Assembly (NCBI RefSeq): GCF_036323735.1
Contig: NC_086036.1
Span: 20,967,564 to 21,031,563, forward strand
Direction of reading: 5' to 3'
DNA from: Rattus norvegicus
Taxonomy: Eukaryota > Chordata > Mammalia > Rodentia > Muridae
Length of the DNA: 64,000 bases
Below the pieces are notes generated by a model that searched no databases, was not told where the DNA came from, and saw only the letters and a program-made list of their open reading frames with translations. Numbering within the stretch: the first letter of the stretch is position 1; each line of letters begins with the position of its first letter. Positions 45,240-58,404 of this stretch are shown here, one piece after another. The position numbers were made by a program, and so were the translations under genes.

Positions 45240-47580
45240 AAATTTTGACATTTTTGTATATTTTATATATTTATAATGCACATGGAATGAGGGGAGAACA
45301 CTGGCAAATTATATACAAAAATGGACAAATAGCAATAGAAACAGAGACATGGGCGATGTTACAGATGGGATGCTAGTATTGGTGACTGTTTGGCCTGGAT
45401 TCTTCACCAAGAGCGAAAGGCAGAAAACAAACCTTTAAATTCAACATTGCCAACTGAAAACTTGATGAATCATGTAACATTAAAGTCTCATAAATTAAAA
45501 GCATTTAACAAATGTTAATGCTCTTTACTTTCGCCTTGCCCATCCTTATAATACACACATTAGAAAAAAAATATTTGATAGGACAATGATCAAAGGACTT
45601 GCAGCCAACTTCTGAAAACATTGTATCCTAATTGCCAGTTGATAATTAAGTTACAACTTTTCTTCATAAAATAAATACTTATCACAGTGTTTAAGTTAAC
45701 CCTACATAACTGACTTGTCCACAAGTAAGTTGGAAGAGACAAACCTCAGAAGTTTTGATGTTTTCAAACTTCAATATCTAGGCCTCTGCTTCATTTACAA
45801 GGTTAAATACCAGGAGATAAAAATATACAAGAGACCATGCCTGTTGCTAGTCATTGGAGAGGGAAGAGAAGGAGTTATATTTTTTCTAGAGCTGCTCTAT
45901 CATGTCTCTTGCAGATTTGATTAGCAAACTTCTAGGAACTTAAGATAAACTTTTCTTCAACAGCCACATTTGAAAAGGAACCTAAAGACCGCATCCTAGC
46001 AAATCCTGGAGAGCCTTAAACCAGCTAGTTAATTGTCTTCTATGATTTATGTATGAATGACTTTGTATCTTTCCAGAGAAAGACATGAACATATTTTGTT
46101 CTGAAGTAGGAATAGAGTAAAAGTGTGTTGTGTCTTCACTCCTGGTACGAAACAAGAGCTCGCGTCATCTGCTGTGTTACATGAAGTGCTTTACAAATGT
46201 AGAACAGCAGGTTGACTACATGTGTATTTGGGATGGAGACATCTGTCTTTCACTATTATTCTCTAGATTGGACATGGTCATTTCTGTGGACCATGTATAT
46301 TTTTGTACGTTTTTGAACAGTCCCTGCAGATATTCTATTGGTCACCATGTTTTCCATGACGATGCACTGACCTAAGTCTGAAAGCAGGCTTGGGAAGTCA
46401 GGTGTTGTCATTTTGAAAGAGCTGGCTTTCAAAATGTGCTCTCATCTAAAGAGAGCCTCAGTAACACCGAGCCCTCATTTAGTTTATGGCATTTGGAAAA
46501 GGGGAAAACAGAGCTAATTTATTTCCTATTCTTTAAATAAAGGAGAGACCCATGTACATGAAACAAGATATCAGTTAAATTAGTACCTGTTTTCAGATAC
46601 TTTGCCTTCGTAAGACTGTATGTATTGTGCTTGCTTTGGAATCTTGGCTAAAAGGATCATCCCAACATATTACCAAGAAGATTGTTCATAAAGCTAAGGA
46701 TGCTCCAGGGTCTGCATTATCACATCGTACACTCATGGCACAGATGACACAGAAGGAACAAAAATAAATAAATAAAAGCAGGAGGCAGCTGCATGGGGGT
46801 CTGACCTGATGGCAGGCTTTTCTGAGTCTGGGCCCCATCCACACGTAGCATAGCTTGCTTGTTGCCACATGCCACGGTGCCTTTCAGTCCCCCATTCGTA
46901 CGACTACTGCAAATGGTATCATTTTGCAACTAATTTACTCGCTTAGTTTTGGCCATTAGTCATTCCCAATATCCTCAATCTGCAGGTAATTTTCCAGATT
47001 ATTAGTTACCCACCTGTCTTATTAGACTGGACTCTCTGAAACCCTGTGTGCCTGCATTTTCTGCACCTTTAGATCAAGCAAATAATTGCCTGTACCTGGA
47101 TGGAAGAATTTAATAGGAAGATTAGAGTTGATTCCAAAAGTTAATAACTATAGCATCTGGTTTCCCTTTTTAACATTTAAATGATAAATTCAGTGTTCAT
47201 GGAGAGCGAGAATGAGTCGGCTCACCAGAGTTGAAAATCTTTTTTTTTAAAATCATTTTTGGTGAGGTTAACTGGAGAAGGGGGAAAGGTATGTTTTAAT
47301 CTCTCTGCTAATGCTCTTAACTTTGACCCTAAATGATCTACCTTGATCAAATTAAAAGAAGAATGTAGTTTACTGATGGAAGAACCACGTACTGATAAGG
47401 TTGGTATCCAAGTCATTTTCCTGTGCAGAGATCTCTGATGGATTTGGTTGCTCTGTTAAGAGACCCCAGGTGTACTGAGCCTCTCATTTCTGTGCACATC
47501 TCCACAGAACCTTCTGCCTGGGATGCTTTTTAAAACAATTCGAGGTAAAGCTCAGAACATTATTTTCTAAACCAGGTCAG
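45240..47580. other. Single-copy stretch, no gene recognised
   Basis: About 2.3 kb without SINE or L1 motifs. Mixed-base sequence at 46960-47200 has homeobox-like TTATTAG/TAATAG words but no coding signal. Confidence 0.5.
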
Positions 47581-47588
47581 GAAAATCC

Positions 47589-47589
<1 letters not shown>

Positions 47590-47637
<48 letters not shown>
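47590..47637. repeat. (AC)24 microsatellite
   Basis: Perfect CA run. Confidence 0.98.
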
Positions 47638-47639
<2 letters not shown>

Positions 47640-48325
47640 TCTGTACTCAGGGCCAGAATTGCAATTTGCCAGGAGTCTAAGGAGAGTACCTCATTTGCAA
47701 TTAAATTGATATTCATTTTTTATCAAAAATAAATGTGCCTGGGCACAATATTTGCTTGGAGTTATAACTCTGATTTTTTTTTAGCTTGAAAAGAACTACA
47801 TGTTTGCCAGTAATAGAAACAGAAGCCAAGCATTTCTGGAATTATATATATTTTTCTTAAACAATGCAATCATCAAACTCACAGAAGTTATGGAATGCAT
47901 ATGGAGGAGAGAAGACAACAGCTTCACAAACGTTGTGTGAATGTACTTTCGAGTGCATTTTAGCAAGCTGAATTGTAAGTCCTCGATTTCTGTACATGTC
48001 TATAAACCTTGTCTTCCCTCCTCTTGTAAAGACAAATAGATCTGCTCCATTAGTTGGCAGTCAAAAAAATCATAATCGAATTTTTATATAAGAGAAGAAT
48101 GTATGAAGAAGGTAAATCTTAGTGTATTTCAGCACTCCCCAGTGATGTTCACTAATGGCTGGTATATAATGTAATCATCCTTCCCGGGTGTTTTGACTTC
48201 TACTTGGGTGTTCATCCAGCACATTATATCACAGGTTTATTCTTTCCACCATGTAATTGACTTTCATTGTCTCTTTCCAGCCTTCCATGCTTGTTCAATT
48301 AGATTAAACACATGGGGAAGAATTC
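47640..48325. other. Single-copy DNA, nothing recognised
   Basis: No element recognised. Confidence 0.5.
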
Positions 48326-48329
48326 TAGA

Positions 48330-48710
48330 CCAGAGGTCAATAAGCTTTATCTGGCTATAATCCACACAACTACCTATTTTGAAATCATTTGTGTTTCAGT
48401 GGTGGACTCTAAGTTGAACACATTTTCACAACCTTACCGGCTATTTGTATTTCATAATTTGTTTTTGTTTTCTCTCCCTGACTGGCTGTTTGTATTTTAT
48501 CTTTAGAGAAACTTCAGTCTGATTCTTGCTATTATTTTTTTGACTGGATTGCTGGTGTCTTATTATTTTTTTGAGGGCTTTAAATTATTCTGGATGTCAA
48601 ATATATCAGAGAGTTTCCTTTCATTCTGCATATTGTCTCTTTACTTGATTAGCTGATTCCTCTACTGTGGAATACATTCTTACAGAATTTGAACCACCCA
48701 TGTTTAATAT
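48330..48710 (-). mobile_element. Ancient L1 ORF2 fragment, antisense
   Basis: GAGGGCTTTAAATTATTCTGGATGTC and GTCTCTTTACTTGATTAGCTG recall antisense L1 (gttctttgtatattctggatatt, gtttctttacttgattggctg). Strong divergence suggests an insertion predating the rodents. Confidence 0.5.
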
Positions 48711-48714
48711 GTTG

Positions 48715-49690
48715 TTGACTATAGCCTTACAGTTTATGGCAGAGTTGAGTCCAAGTAGGATCTTAATATTCTAGGGGCATATAATGGCTAAAATATATAA
48801 TGACTGGCCTTCTCTGGAAATAAAAATGCTGATGTCTGATCTAGGCTGTTTACTTTTCTCAGTGAAATGGTGCTGGGATTCCAGATAGTCAACATCTTCC
48901 TCAGAGGCTGTTACTTTAAGTAGGTTATTCCCTCCATCCCTTAAGATTCAGTCATGGCCACAAACAATACAAAGATTTTGATTTTATTGAACAACTGCCT
49001 CCAGTGTTAGAAACTACCACAAAGTTCTAAATCCACATCTCTAACAGGTCACAAACATTGGTTCTCAGTACTTTCAACATTGTAATGCCATGAGCCCAGA
49101 TGTTATATTGGCATTCATTGATCAAGGGAAGAAGTAAAAGATTATTATCAGTGTAACTCTTAATATTAACTTTTGGTGCTGGCAGAGCTCTCAAATTGTC
49201 TTCAAGACACTTTATCCATTTGGTCTTTGTTCATGAACATCATATAAATTAAATATTTAATAAGATACCTCATCTTTCATCTTTAATATGCACCTATGAT
49301 CTGATTCTTGGAACCGGACTGCATATAGGCAAAAAAATTTGAAAGACAGAGCAGAGTCACATCTATAGCCTCCTGACTGCAATGTAGAAGCTTTTATATG
49401 CTTGCTGCCTGTTGACATATTCTAAGTCCACAGAAGTAGAAAGGATGTCTTTTCTTCCTTCTCACATCCAAGAGCTGCTAAGAGTCAAGGGACACATTTG
49501 TTCAAGCAATTGCTTGTCTAAGCCTCTCTGCAATGGAACAACCATACTAAGCAGAAGACAATAATCCTGTCACACCTTCAGAAATCAGCAGAAGTGTCAT
49601 TTGTTAAGGAAGGCATATAGAGAAGATTACCTAGTAGATTTACCCTTCTCATTTTGTTAAGATTAATTATTACCTCATGCATATGGTTTT
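48715..49690. other. Single-copy DNA, nothing recognised
   Basis: No element recognised. Confidence 0.5.
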
Positions 49691-49699
49691 GTTACTTAC

Positions 49700-49876
49700 A
49701 TGTGTGTCTGTGAGACCTATGCATGCAGTGCCCAAAAGGTCAGAAGAGAGTGTTGTACTTGTATCTAGAGTCACCGATAATTGTTAGCCACCACGGGGGC
49801 GGAAGACACTGAACGTGAGTCCTCCACAAGAATAATCAGAGCTGTTAGCTGCTAAGCCATTTGTGTAGCCCTCTGC
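49700..49876 (-). mobile_element. B3 SINE, antisense
   Basis: CAGTGCCCAAAAGGTCAGAA, GTTAGCCACCACGGGGGCGG, GTGAGTCCTCCACAAGAATA and GCTAAGCCATTTGTGTAGCCC follow antisense B3 order. Confidence 0.9.
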
Positions 49877-49879
49877 ATG

Positions 49880-50980
49880 GTTTTAATGCCCGGTCACCTC
49901 TATTCCCTCTAATCCACAAAGCATCAAAGACTGAAATCTTTCTTACTTCAAAGCATTCTACCCTTTCTTTTCCTAATTATGAAGTGTTCATGCTTACACT
50001 AGAATCATTACACGTAATCCTATGAGCTTGTCAAGTTGCTGGATTATCTTCTAGCGTATCTCGCGCAAGTATCATTATTTATGAGGCGGAGTTTAGATAT
50101 ATTGTATGGTTTTTGTTTGTTTTTGAGTTTACGATGATGGACCCATGCCTAGATGCATAGACGGCACAGGTGCAAGCTTTATCCTTGTGCAGATGGCACG
50201 GGGTGGGGGCAGGAGGTGGGGAAATCAAATGGCGGGCAGTCTTCTTTCTCAAGAAGTCTACATCTCGTCAAAACTATGGCACCCTTATTGCAGACACTTC
50301 ATCCTTCAAAAATTTTTTTCTTTGATCGTTTCTCCCCAAAAAGAGGCCACCTGTAGCAACAGCCTTGCGAAGCTTTGCTAGCAGCCAACCCTGAGCATCT
50401 GTCAACCAAATGCAAGGAGGAAAGGAGCGGAACACGAAAGAGAAAGCAGTTGTCTGGGGCTGCTGGGAATGCGCTGGCACGGAAGTGGGTGAGCACAACG
50501 CCACTGGGTCTGCTCCTGCATAAACAGGTGAAGGCGAGACTGGGGGAGGTGTGGAAATAGCTCCTCAGTCACACTGCAATCTGCCTCTCCCAAGGTGCTG
50601 GCCTGCATCTGTTCTGCATTTTGTCAGAGACGCCTCTTTGGTGAGAGGCCTGCAGAATCACAGCCAGCCAGTCTATAGGAAAAAAAAAAAAAGAAAACAA
50701 AAACAGAATGAAATCTTGCCTGTGCATCCTTCAGAATTAATGTTGTATGATTCACTTAAAAAATTTTAGGTTTGTTTCCCACATAATTTAGGTAAAAGTG
50801 GAGAGATCTAAATTATTACCATTAAGCCCATCATGGGTAGAATGTTTGACTGAAACAAACCCTGCTCCACCTCCAGTTAACATAGAACTTCATAGCTCTC
50901 CAAAATATAGAAAACAGTGTCTGTGGAATGCTCAGACACAAACAGGGTTCATTCAGAAGGACCCATCTCTGGGCTCCTCA
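49880..50980. other. Single-copy, locally GC-richer, no gene recognised
   Basis: 50140-50620 has more G/C and scattered CpGs than its surroundings and short ORFs on both strands in conflicting frames. A poly(A) run lies at 50681-50692. Confidence 0.4.
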
Positions 50981-50984
50981 TTCT

Positions 50985-51210
50985 AGGTTCTCTAAAAAGC
51001 AGGCTGAGGAAGAAATAAAGAGCAAACCAGTAAGGAGTGCCCCTCCCTGGCCTCTGTATCAACTCACACATCCACGTTCCTACCCTTTTTGAATTCCTGC
51101 TCTGACTTTATTCAGTGATGAACAGTGATGTGGGGGTATAAGCCAAATAACCCCTTACCTCCCGCAAGATGCTCTGGATATAATGGTTTCTCACCACAAC
51201 AGTAAATCTG
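50985..51210 (+). mobile_element. Rodent interspersed repeat, partial
   Basis: AAAGCAGGCTGAGGAAGAAA, CCTGGCCTCTGTATCAACTC, GTGATGAACAGTGATGTGGG and ATAAGCCAAATAACCCCTTA match the family of the 36.96 kb element in order. Confidence 0.8.
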
Positions 51211-51434
51211 TGCAAGACAGCAGGTTCCCACAGTGTCCCTATGTTGAGGACTCTCACAGTGGAAGCACAGTGCTCTAATCCAGTCAAATAATGCTAAAAA
51301 CATGAAAAGGGGAATTGATAAAAGAGAAATGTAACTTAAAGCCTTCTTTTTATTGTATTATATGAATAAATATTGCTATCACATTAACCTCATAAGAAAA
51401 GTTGATGTAACGTGTATTAATGAAAAAGCACAGA

Positions 51435-51645
51435 ATAAGAATTGAAATAAACGAGAAAGAGGAGAAAGAAGAAAGGGAAGAAAGAGAAAGGAGAAGGAAC
51501 AGGAGGTCACTGGAGAAAGATGGATAAGAGGGAGAGAGTAGGGAGAAGAAGGGGTAGAGGGAAGGAGAGGAGAGGAATGGAGAAGGGTATCAGAAGGAGG
51601 TAGATGAAGAAGAGGGGAAGACCAGGAAGAGAAGGGGTGTTTCTA
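51435..51645. repeat. Long purine-rich (GA-rich) tract
   Basis: Roughly 200 bp almost free of pyrimidines on the plus strand, with imperfect GAAGGA/GGAGA units. Confidence 0.9.
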
Positions 51646-51887
51646 TAGTTCAGCTCCCCACAGAGCCCCTTGAATATGTGAATATGTTTCCATATTTTGT
51701 TCTGAAGCAGTAATATGTATAGTCAGAAATGGACACATCGGAAATATTAACTGTGCTGACTGAAGTAGCAAGACTTCAATGGCTTTATTTTTCTTATTCT
51801 TACTATTAAATGAAAAGTGCACTCGGTGGGCCATTTAAGCATTGCTTTTGTTCTTAAGAATAAAAGACTACAATACCAGTAATCTAT

Positions 51888-52256
51888 GTGGTGCACTGCA
51901 GTAGTTATGCTGATAGTCCACAGTATGCGTTCAATTCATGGCTTGACAGGTACTTGTATACTTTACTAATTTGCATAAGAATGTATGATCAGCAGCTGTT
52001 GTTGACATATTGTTTCAAAATTGAACCACTGGGCTCTACAGTCCAGGGCACATGTTTTCATAGTTCTGTCTCACTGATTGACCTGTCCTTGGTATGGAAG
52101 CTTGAAAATAGATGTCATCTTTATATCCAACCTAAGAATCTCAAGCTTGACATTATCAAGTCCAATTGTCTCGCACCGGTATACCACAAATATTATAAGA
52201 CAATGCTACATATTTTTTGTGCACACTCAGATAATAGAATTACAGTACCAAGGTAA
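51888..52256 (+). other. 122-codon ORF in unique sequence, unlikely a gene
   Basis: The longest open frame outside recognised repeats. The protein (MVHCSSYADSPQYAFNSWLD...) is Cys/His/Leu-rich with no known motif, no Kozak-like start and no clear splice structure, except an incidental AAG|GTAAGA at 52250. In AT-rich DNA of this size such an ORF is within chance range. It could be an mRNA-derived retroposed fragment. Confidence 0.15.
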
Positions 52257-52689
52257 GACATGTCTGAATAATGAGAGGGTCATATGCTTGCTTATGATAT
52301 CCTTCAGGTAGCTGTTTGCACTTTATGTTCGGCCATCCAATCTTACAGCAATAAAGGGCTGAAATGTCCTGTTCATCATTGCTGACTTATTAGGGGCTTC
52401 TCACAGGTTAGCAAGCATATCACTGGGTTCTGTATGCAAAATTGGAATGAGGGGATGTCTCCATCAACACTGTTCATTAGTGCCAGTGGTCAAATGTCCC
52501 AACCTGATAAACATGAGAAAGTTGTGGTTACCGTCCATGTGTCAATGGTTCTCACACAAGCATTTCTAAATCTAATCACCATGTACTAAGAAAGTATATA
52601 GAGAAAAGGCAAGCAGCCTCTTCATGTATCAGATATTTAATGGAATCTCTCAAATGAATTCTCACATCCTTGGATGCTACTGGATATAG

Positions 52690-52790
52690 GTGGACACTTC
52701 CCTCAGAGTCATTATCCTGACAATGAAGTAATAGTACCATGACTACACTTGCCTATGGTCACGCAAGTTGGCACCTTGAGTACCATATTT
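52690..52790 (-). mobile_element. Possible MIR remnant, antisense
   Basis: TTGCCTATGGTCACGCAAGTTGGCACC resembles antisense MIR (cttgcccaaggtcacacagctagtaagtggca), with an AATGAAGTAATAG block upstream. Confidence 0.4.
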
Positions 52791-52799
52791 AAAACAATG

Positions 52800-54145
52800 A
52801 TAAAGGTTCAAGATCCTGTCTCCACCTACTTCGGAGGCAGCTACTTTAGCTGTGTGCCTACAATTTGGTATCTTGAGATTGAGGAAGACACAATAGTGTA
52901 GTGATCAGGCTAAGCTTTCTTTCCACCAATATACCTAGAAAGATGTATGTCCAGGGGAAGTATGAGCCTTGTGACAAGGTGACACATCAGGTACCAGAAT
53001 CACCATTTGGAGATATAATCAGACTCCTCCAGACACTCAGTAACAGTAATCAACTTTTAGTCCTTCAAACAGAGATCCAAGCACCAATTGTTTTCTGACT
53101 AAGATAAAATAAGCCCATATAGAATGTAGATGTGAGCATTCTCTTTGTAGTCCTACAGTTAGTACGGTTGATTGTCCCAGAGCTCCCATTTGGCAAAATA
53201 TAAAGACCTTACTTCGCTTGAACCAATACTTTTTCACTGTACTGACTAAAATAAAAACAACATATTTTCATTTTACTTTTTTTCTTTAAATAAGTCTTTA
53301 CTATCCCCTACTGCCACCTTTCTCTTTAGCTTATACTATGCACTCAAACATATGCCATTTCCCACATTTTTTATGGTTTGGCCTGGGCATCATGTTACTT
53401 CTTTGTATAGACCCTGGAGTAAAACAATATAGTCTGGATTCTCACTTTTATCCTTCTTTAATCTGTACTGTTGACAAGTTCCTTTGCCCTCCCATACCTC
53501 AAATTATTAATATGCAAAGTGCTCATAACACCAAAAAACATTTCTCAGATCAGAACAAACATTAAATGAGACACTGTTGATGAAAACATAGATTGTATCA
53601 TAAGATCCCTGAGGTGAAGAACTTATAAAGCTACATTGTTTTCCATTGTTCTTTGTAATTACTTCAAATTATTTTACCTTCACACAAAGCATAATCATTA
53701 AAAATTATTCTTCACCAAAATTAGACAGCATTACTTTGATGTGAAGGAAATTACAACACTGAAATATTGTCCAAGGAAAGAAGAAAAAGTTAGTTCCCTT
53801 TCAGTTTCAGCTGCTGGCTTAATCTAATAGGGGTTACGGGTAATAAGAGTATTTTTGATTTTAGGAAGTAAGGCTATGAAAATAATACTCAACCCCTTAA
53901 CTGGGGGATTCTCCATTAGACTCCTTTAGATGTTCAGCGTATATATTGTGTGACCTAAACTAGTCTTTGTCCTAAGCGATTGGTGTAAACCTTAGGAACT
54001 TCTCACATTCAGTATTAACTGTCAATATTTCTTTGATGTGAAATTTTGGAAGGAAAATGAAGAACAGTTTGTCATTCATGTCTGTTTTATGGAAGAAATA
54101 AGAGCTGAACCAGTGAAATATTGGGAGTAGCATTGAGAGAAAAAT
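52800..54145. other. Single-copy DNA, nothing recognised
   Basis: AT-rich with small conflicting ORFs. Confidence 0.5.
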
Positions 54146-54164
54146 GTGTTAAAGAAAATTGTAC

Positions 54165-54243
54165 GGGGTTGGGGATTTAGCTCAGTGGTAGAGTGCTTGC
54201 CTAGGAAGCACAAGGCCCTGGGTTCGATCCCCAGCTCCGGGGG

Positions 54244-54275
<32 letters not shown>
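54165..54275 (+). mobile_element. ID SINE with 14-bp TSD and long poly(A)
   Basis: The core at 54165-54240 is followed by about A35. AAAGAAAATTGTAC is exact at 54151-54164 and 54276-54289. Relative to the 41.7-kb copy it differs at AGTGCTTGC and GAAGCACAA, two CpG transitions on opposite sides of the tRNA-like stem that restore pairing (GUGC with GCAC). It is of the amplified (TCCCCAG) subfamily. Confidence 0.97.
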
Positions 54276-54280
<5 letters not shown>

Positions 54281-54499
54281 AAATTGTACAATCCACAAAT
54301 TTATATGGGGTCAACGTCTCCCACTTTCTTCACAAGCACTTTCCCAAGAGAAGGAACAGAGACACCTGCCACACAGAGTTAAATTGGGGTTACTATATAG
54401 CGAGTCTATTTTTAGCTTCCCTTTGCCTCCAGACTAGATGATGTAATGATACCACCTTCAAAGGAGAGAATTCTTCAGGGCCTTCTCATGCAAGGATCT

Positions 54500-54630
54500 G
54501 AGGTACTTCATAAACATAATTAATTCTCCTAACACCTCTGAAAGGAGAGAATTCTATTTTTTGTACTGTTAACATGTTAAAGAATTGCCAGGAGCACATA
54601 GACAGGATCTAGGCAGCAGAACAAGTTGGG
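54500..54630 (-). mobile_element. Possible MIR remnant, antisense
   Basis: TTAATTCTCCTAACACCTCTGA, followed by a TATTTTTTGTACTGTTAACA block, has the layout of antisense MIR (ttaatcctcacaacaaccctatga...attttacagatg). Weak. Confidence 0.45.
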
Positions 54631-54639
54631 TCCTTCGGT

Positions 54640-56520
54640 GTTAAGGAAAAAGGGTCTCCTAATTGGGTTCATGTTCAAAAATGTGAGGAAAAGGACTGAG
54701 GTATTAAATGTATCATTGAGAGGTTCCCGGCAGGGCCCACTGACTTATTGACTCCAGTTGTAGAGCTAAGACTGCCTGAGTGTCCTTGGTCAAATATATA
54801 TAAGCATGTGGTGTGTCATAAAATGTAATATCCCCAATCAATAGGGAAGTAAAGAAACAAGAGTTAATGTCCAGCTGCATTACAGAAGCTGCATTACATA
54901 GGTCCTGTCACTATGAATTAGGAACCTGTGATTGTTATAAACGTAGCCTGCAACTGTGTCTCTTGTAACTCATCTCATCATATAAGAAACCCTTTTTATT
55001 AAGTGTTCAATTTTTACTTAATTTTTTCCTCCTTATCTTTGGCCCGTGGCCAAAATGTCTTATGAATCTTTTTTCAAGACAATCTTTTTCACCAAGTTGT
55101 TCATTGACAGTGTTGCTGGCTTAGTTATAGCTACTGGCAACATAACTAAATAGCTTACCTCAGCAAGTCTCTGTCCACGCTTTACCTACCAACTCTCATA
55201 ATTATATGCGAGATAGGAGAGACATAACTCTATTTTGAAAATACTACTTCTTTTATTTTTTGAGGACACAATATTATTATGCCAGTTCCCCCCTTTGGTA
55301 GGTTTGTCTGGTACTGTTATGTATTCAGATGCTAAACACTGACCCCCAAGCTCTGATTGCTCTTAATGAGATCCTCATGTACTCCAGATTCTGTTGTGTA
55401 AACCTTGACCCACAAGTTATCACTGAATGGTTAATAAAAAAGGCTAGACATCCTGTAGTTAGACAGAAGAGAAGTAGGTGGAGCTTCAGTTTCTGGGCTT
55501 GGCATATCAGCCAAGGGAACCATGAGGGAAAAAAGAAAGAGCTTCCTATATGACAGTCTGACCTATAAGCACAGGACCATGAAGGCTGACCTGATGGAAT
55601 AAGAACGCCCAGGCAGAACTGGCAAGTGAGATTTCAGGGATCACTGCAGGGAAATAGACAAAATCACATTAGAGGATTGATATCATTCCAGCTGCTTTTA
55701 AGCATATTATAAAACTTTAAATTTCTATGTCTATTTTGGGGGAGAACTAAATGATGTGAGGTAAGGCGGAAACACCTAAAAGATACTTAAAGGCAATGAG
55801 GTAGTGTAGCAACCTCTAGAATAATATGGAGCACAATAAATTGGCACCCCATATTAGGCACCATTTGTAAAATAAATTATTTTTAATGTAAGTAGAAGCA
55901 TTGAATTAATATGTGACTGCATTTTTTAACCAGTTAATTCTCCAATGACCACACAAAGATGACTAAGATTTATTAAAATGCCTCAGTCAAGTACTGAACA
56001 ATTAATACTTCATTCTAAATGTTTCAGCTAGTCAAGCTTCCTCCCAGACAATATTTCCATCTTACTTGATGCTTTTATTTTGTCTTTTCTTGATTCAGCT
56101 CTCTTCTTCTGATGTTTTCTGCATTTCCCTCATGGCTCCCTCCTTCACTTCTCTTTCTTCATCCCTCCTAGAATCAAAAGTCCCACATATTCTCTCTAAA
56201 ACTTTGTATTGGCTCACTGTTTTTATTGGCAAGGAAGAGAGTGAGTGAGGAACAGTGCTTATAGGATCTTAAGACAGAAGATGCTAAGAACAAACATAAC
56301 AAAGTCGTGTCCAGACTGAAACAAGATAGGAAGGCAGAGAAATCAGCATTTGAATAGCACAGTGTACAAAATCCTTGTGCCTACACCTTTTTATTCCCTT
56401 GAGTGTAGAGAATAGATCCATCAACAAAACAGTTGCAACTTAACCATGAGAAAATGATGTTCTTACATATGGAAGACAGATATAAGAAATGTTGCAGTAT
56501 AGTATGATTGTTATATCAGC
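54640..56520. other. Single-copy DNA, nothing firm
   Basis: 56030-56400 might include an old LTR-like piece (C/T-rich, then AACAGTGCTTATAGGATCTT), but I cannot identify it. Confidence 0.4.
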
Positions 56521-56524
56521 ATAG

Positions 56525-56690
56525 AGGAGCAGAGATAAGAGGATCTCTGAAGTTCCTTGAGTAGCAACCTAGATTCATCAGCTAACTCCAGTCCAGTGAC
56601 AGACTCTGTTTCACAGATACTAAGTAGGGAGAACTAAGGTTGACCTCTGGCCTTCACTTGCATATGTATCCACAGGAATAATCAAAAGTG
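56525..56690 (+). mobile_element. B4-type SINE 3' half
   Basis: GAGGATCTCTGAAGTTCC, CCAGTGACAGACTCTGTTTC and GGTTGACCTCTGGCCTTCAC, then a CATATGTATCCACA tail, in B4 order. Confidence 0.75.
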
Positions 56691-56699
56691 TTTGATGCA

Positions 56700-57635
56700 G
56701 ACTATGTAAGTGTGAATGAATAGGCATATCATAAGTTAAAAGTAACCATAAAACTTTTAAAATTGACTCAATCTAGAATAATTATCTGCTTTACTTCTAT
56801 TTCAAACTAAGAGTAATTTCCTCATAAATGCAAGTCAACTCTGATTGTAGCTCCCTGGGTAACTCCCCAAATTATATCTTGTAAGTTGAATCAAGTATAT
56901 ATATTTTAAGTCACAAAAGAAATAATAAATTTTAGGTGAGTATAAATGGAAAACATTAAAACTCAGCACAGTTCTGTAGTTAAGCCATAGTTTTGTACAT
57001 GCAACAAGGAAATCTATGTCAGGGTTAACCTTTATGGAATGAAGAATTTATACCAGGACCTGCTACCACCAACAGGTCCCTTCTGTAGGACTTCTACCCC
57101 TTCACTTAGCACTCCCTGGTCCCCAGACTTCCCACAGGCTATTCTTAGTTCTAGCCAGGAAAGTTGTCCTTACTCCCTCATCCCTAAAAGCAAACAAATC
57201 CATACTTTTTCACTTTTGTTTGCTTCTTTGTTTGTTTTAAAGAGAGAAAGAACCTAAAGTTGGGACAGTAGAGACGTAAGAAGAATCTGAGATGAATTGG
57301 AAAATGAATTGGAAAAACAGGATCAAAATCTATGGAAAAATATTTCGCTATATAAGCCTGAACAATGTAATAGTGTTAATGATGATAAGGAAACTGTAGT
57401 CATACAGAGAAAAATATAAAAAAACAAAGAAAAATAAAGAAAGAAACGTGTGATGACCAGAAAGCTCTGAAAGCACAGGAAATGAGTAGAACCAGAGGCC
57501 CCATGGAGGGTTCCAGAGGCCATGTAGAAGATTACTACTTTTTATTTAATAATAATTAGGAAATGATTGAGATTCTCAAAGTGAAAATGACATACTTAAT
57601 GAATCAGAAATAAATAGTCTACGAGTGGCAAAGCA
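56700..57635. other. Single-copy DNA, nothing recognised
   Basis: No element recognised. Confidence 0.5.
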
Positions 57636-57639
57636 AAAT

Positions 57640-57780
57640 CTTTACATTTCATGTATTTATTTATTTTTACACTCCAGATTGTATTCCCCTCCTGGTCTAC
57701 CCTCCGAGTGTTCCACATCCCGCCCTGTCTCCATGAGAATATCCCTACCCCACCCATCCCATTAGCCCTTTCAACTCAAC
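57640..57780 (-). mobile_element. L1 3' end fragment, antisense
   Basis: TTTATTTTTACACTCCAGAT, TACCCTCCGAGTGTTCCACA and CCCTGTCTCCATGAGAATAT are antisense older-L1 3' UTR blocks. Confidence 0.82.
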
Positions 57781-57789
57781 ACAGAACTT

Positions 57790-58400
57790 ATGGCACACAA
57801 AGTTCAACTGATGCTAAATCCAGCCACACTCATGGAGATTTACCTAAGAGTTTTTTCTTGGACAGCCTTCAGATACATTGTTCAGATAGAGACAAAGATG
57901 TTTGCTAATGTGTTAAGCATGTTCTGCAAGGTTCAAAAGGATATGGGATGTCTAATATTTTTAACCTGCACAGTCAAGTAACACTGTTAAAATGAGTCAA
58001 TTGATGTCAAATTTTAGAATGTGTATGTACTTGGACTTCTAGTCTAAATTCACAAAAATAAAAACAAAGAAACAAAAGCTGAATAGGATATTTTTCCCAT
58101 GCTATAAGGAGCATATATAATAATCACCAGACCTTTATCTGTGACCATGCGGAGTCTTCCCTATGATAGTGAATGTCACGTGTTTGAATATATCATCTAG
58201 TTTGGTGGTGTATTTAATTCTAATTAAAGTCAGACTAAGTAAAACTGACACTTTTCAAAGTGTGACAGCTTTAATTTTTTCCCTGTATGGATCTCATGGA
58301 AATGCTGGTCCTTTGGTAATGTGTCAGGATCTCTTTTCTCCTCAGAAAGATCTAAGGTATCTGGACACACACCCTCCTTCCATTATATAGCTGAATATGG
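57790..58400. other. Single-copy DNA, nothing recognised
   Basis: No element recognised. Confidence 0.5.
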
Positions 58401-58404
58401 CTCC

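Noticed and set aside
54146..54382. 78-codon poly-Lys ORF
   Set aside because: Reads through an ID element and its poly(A) tail.
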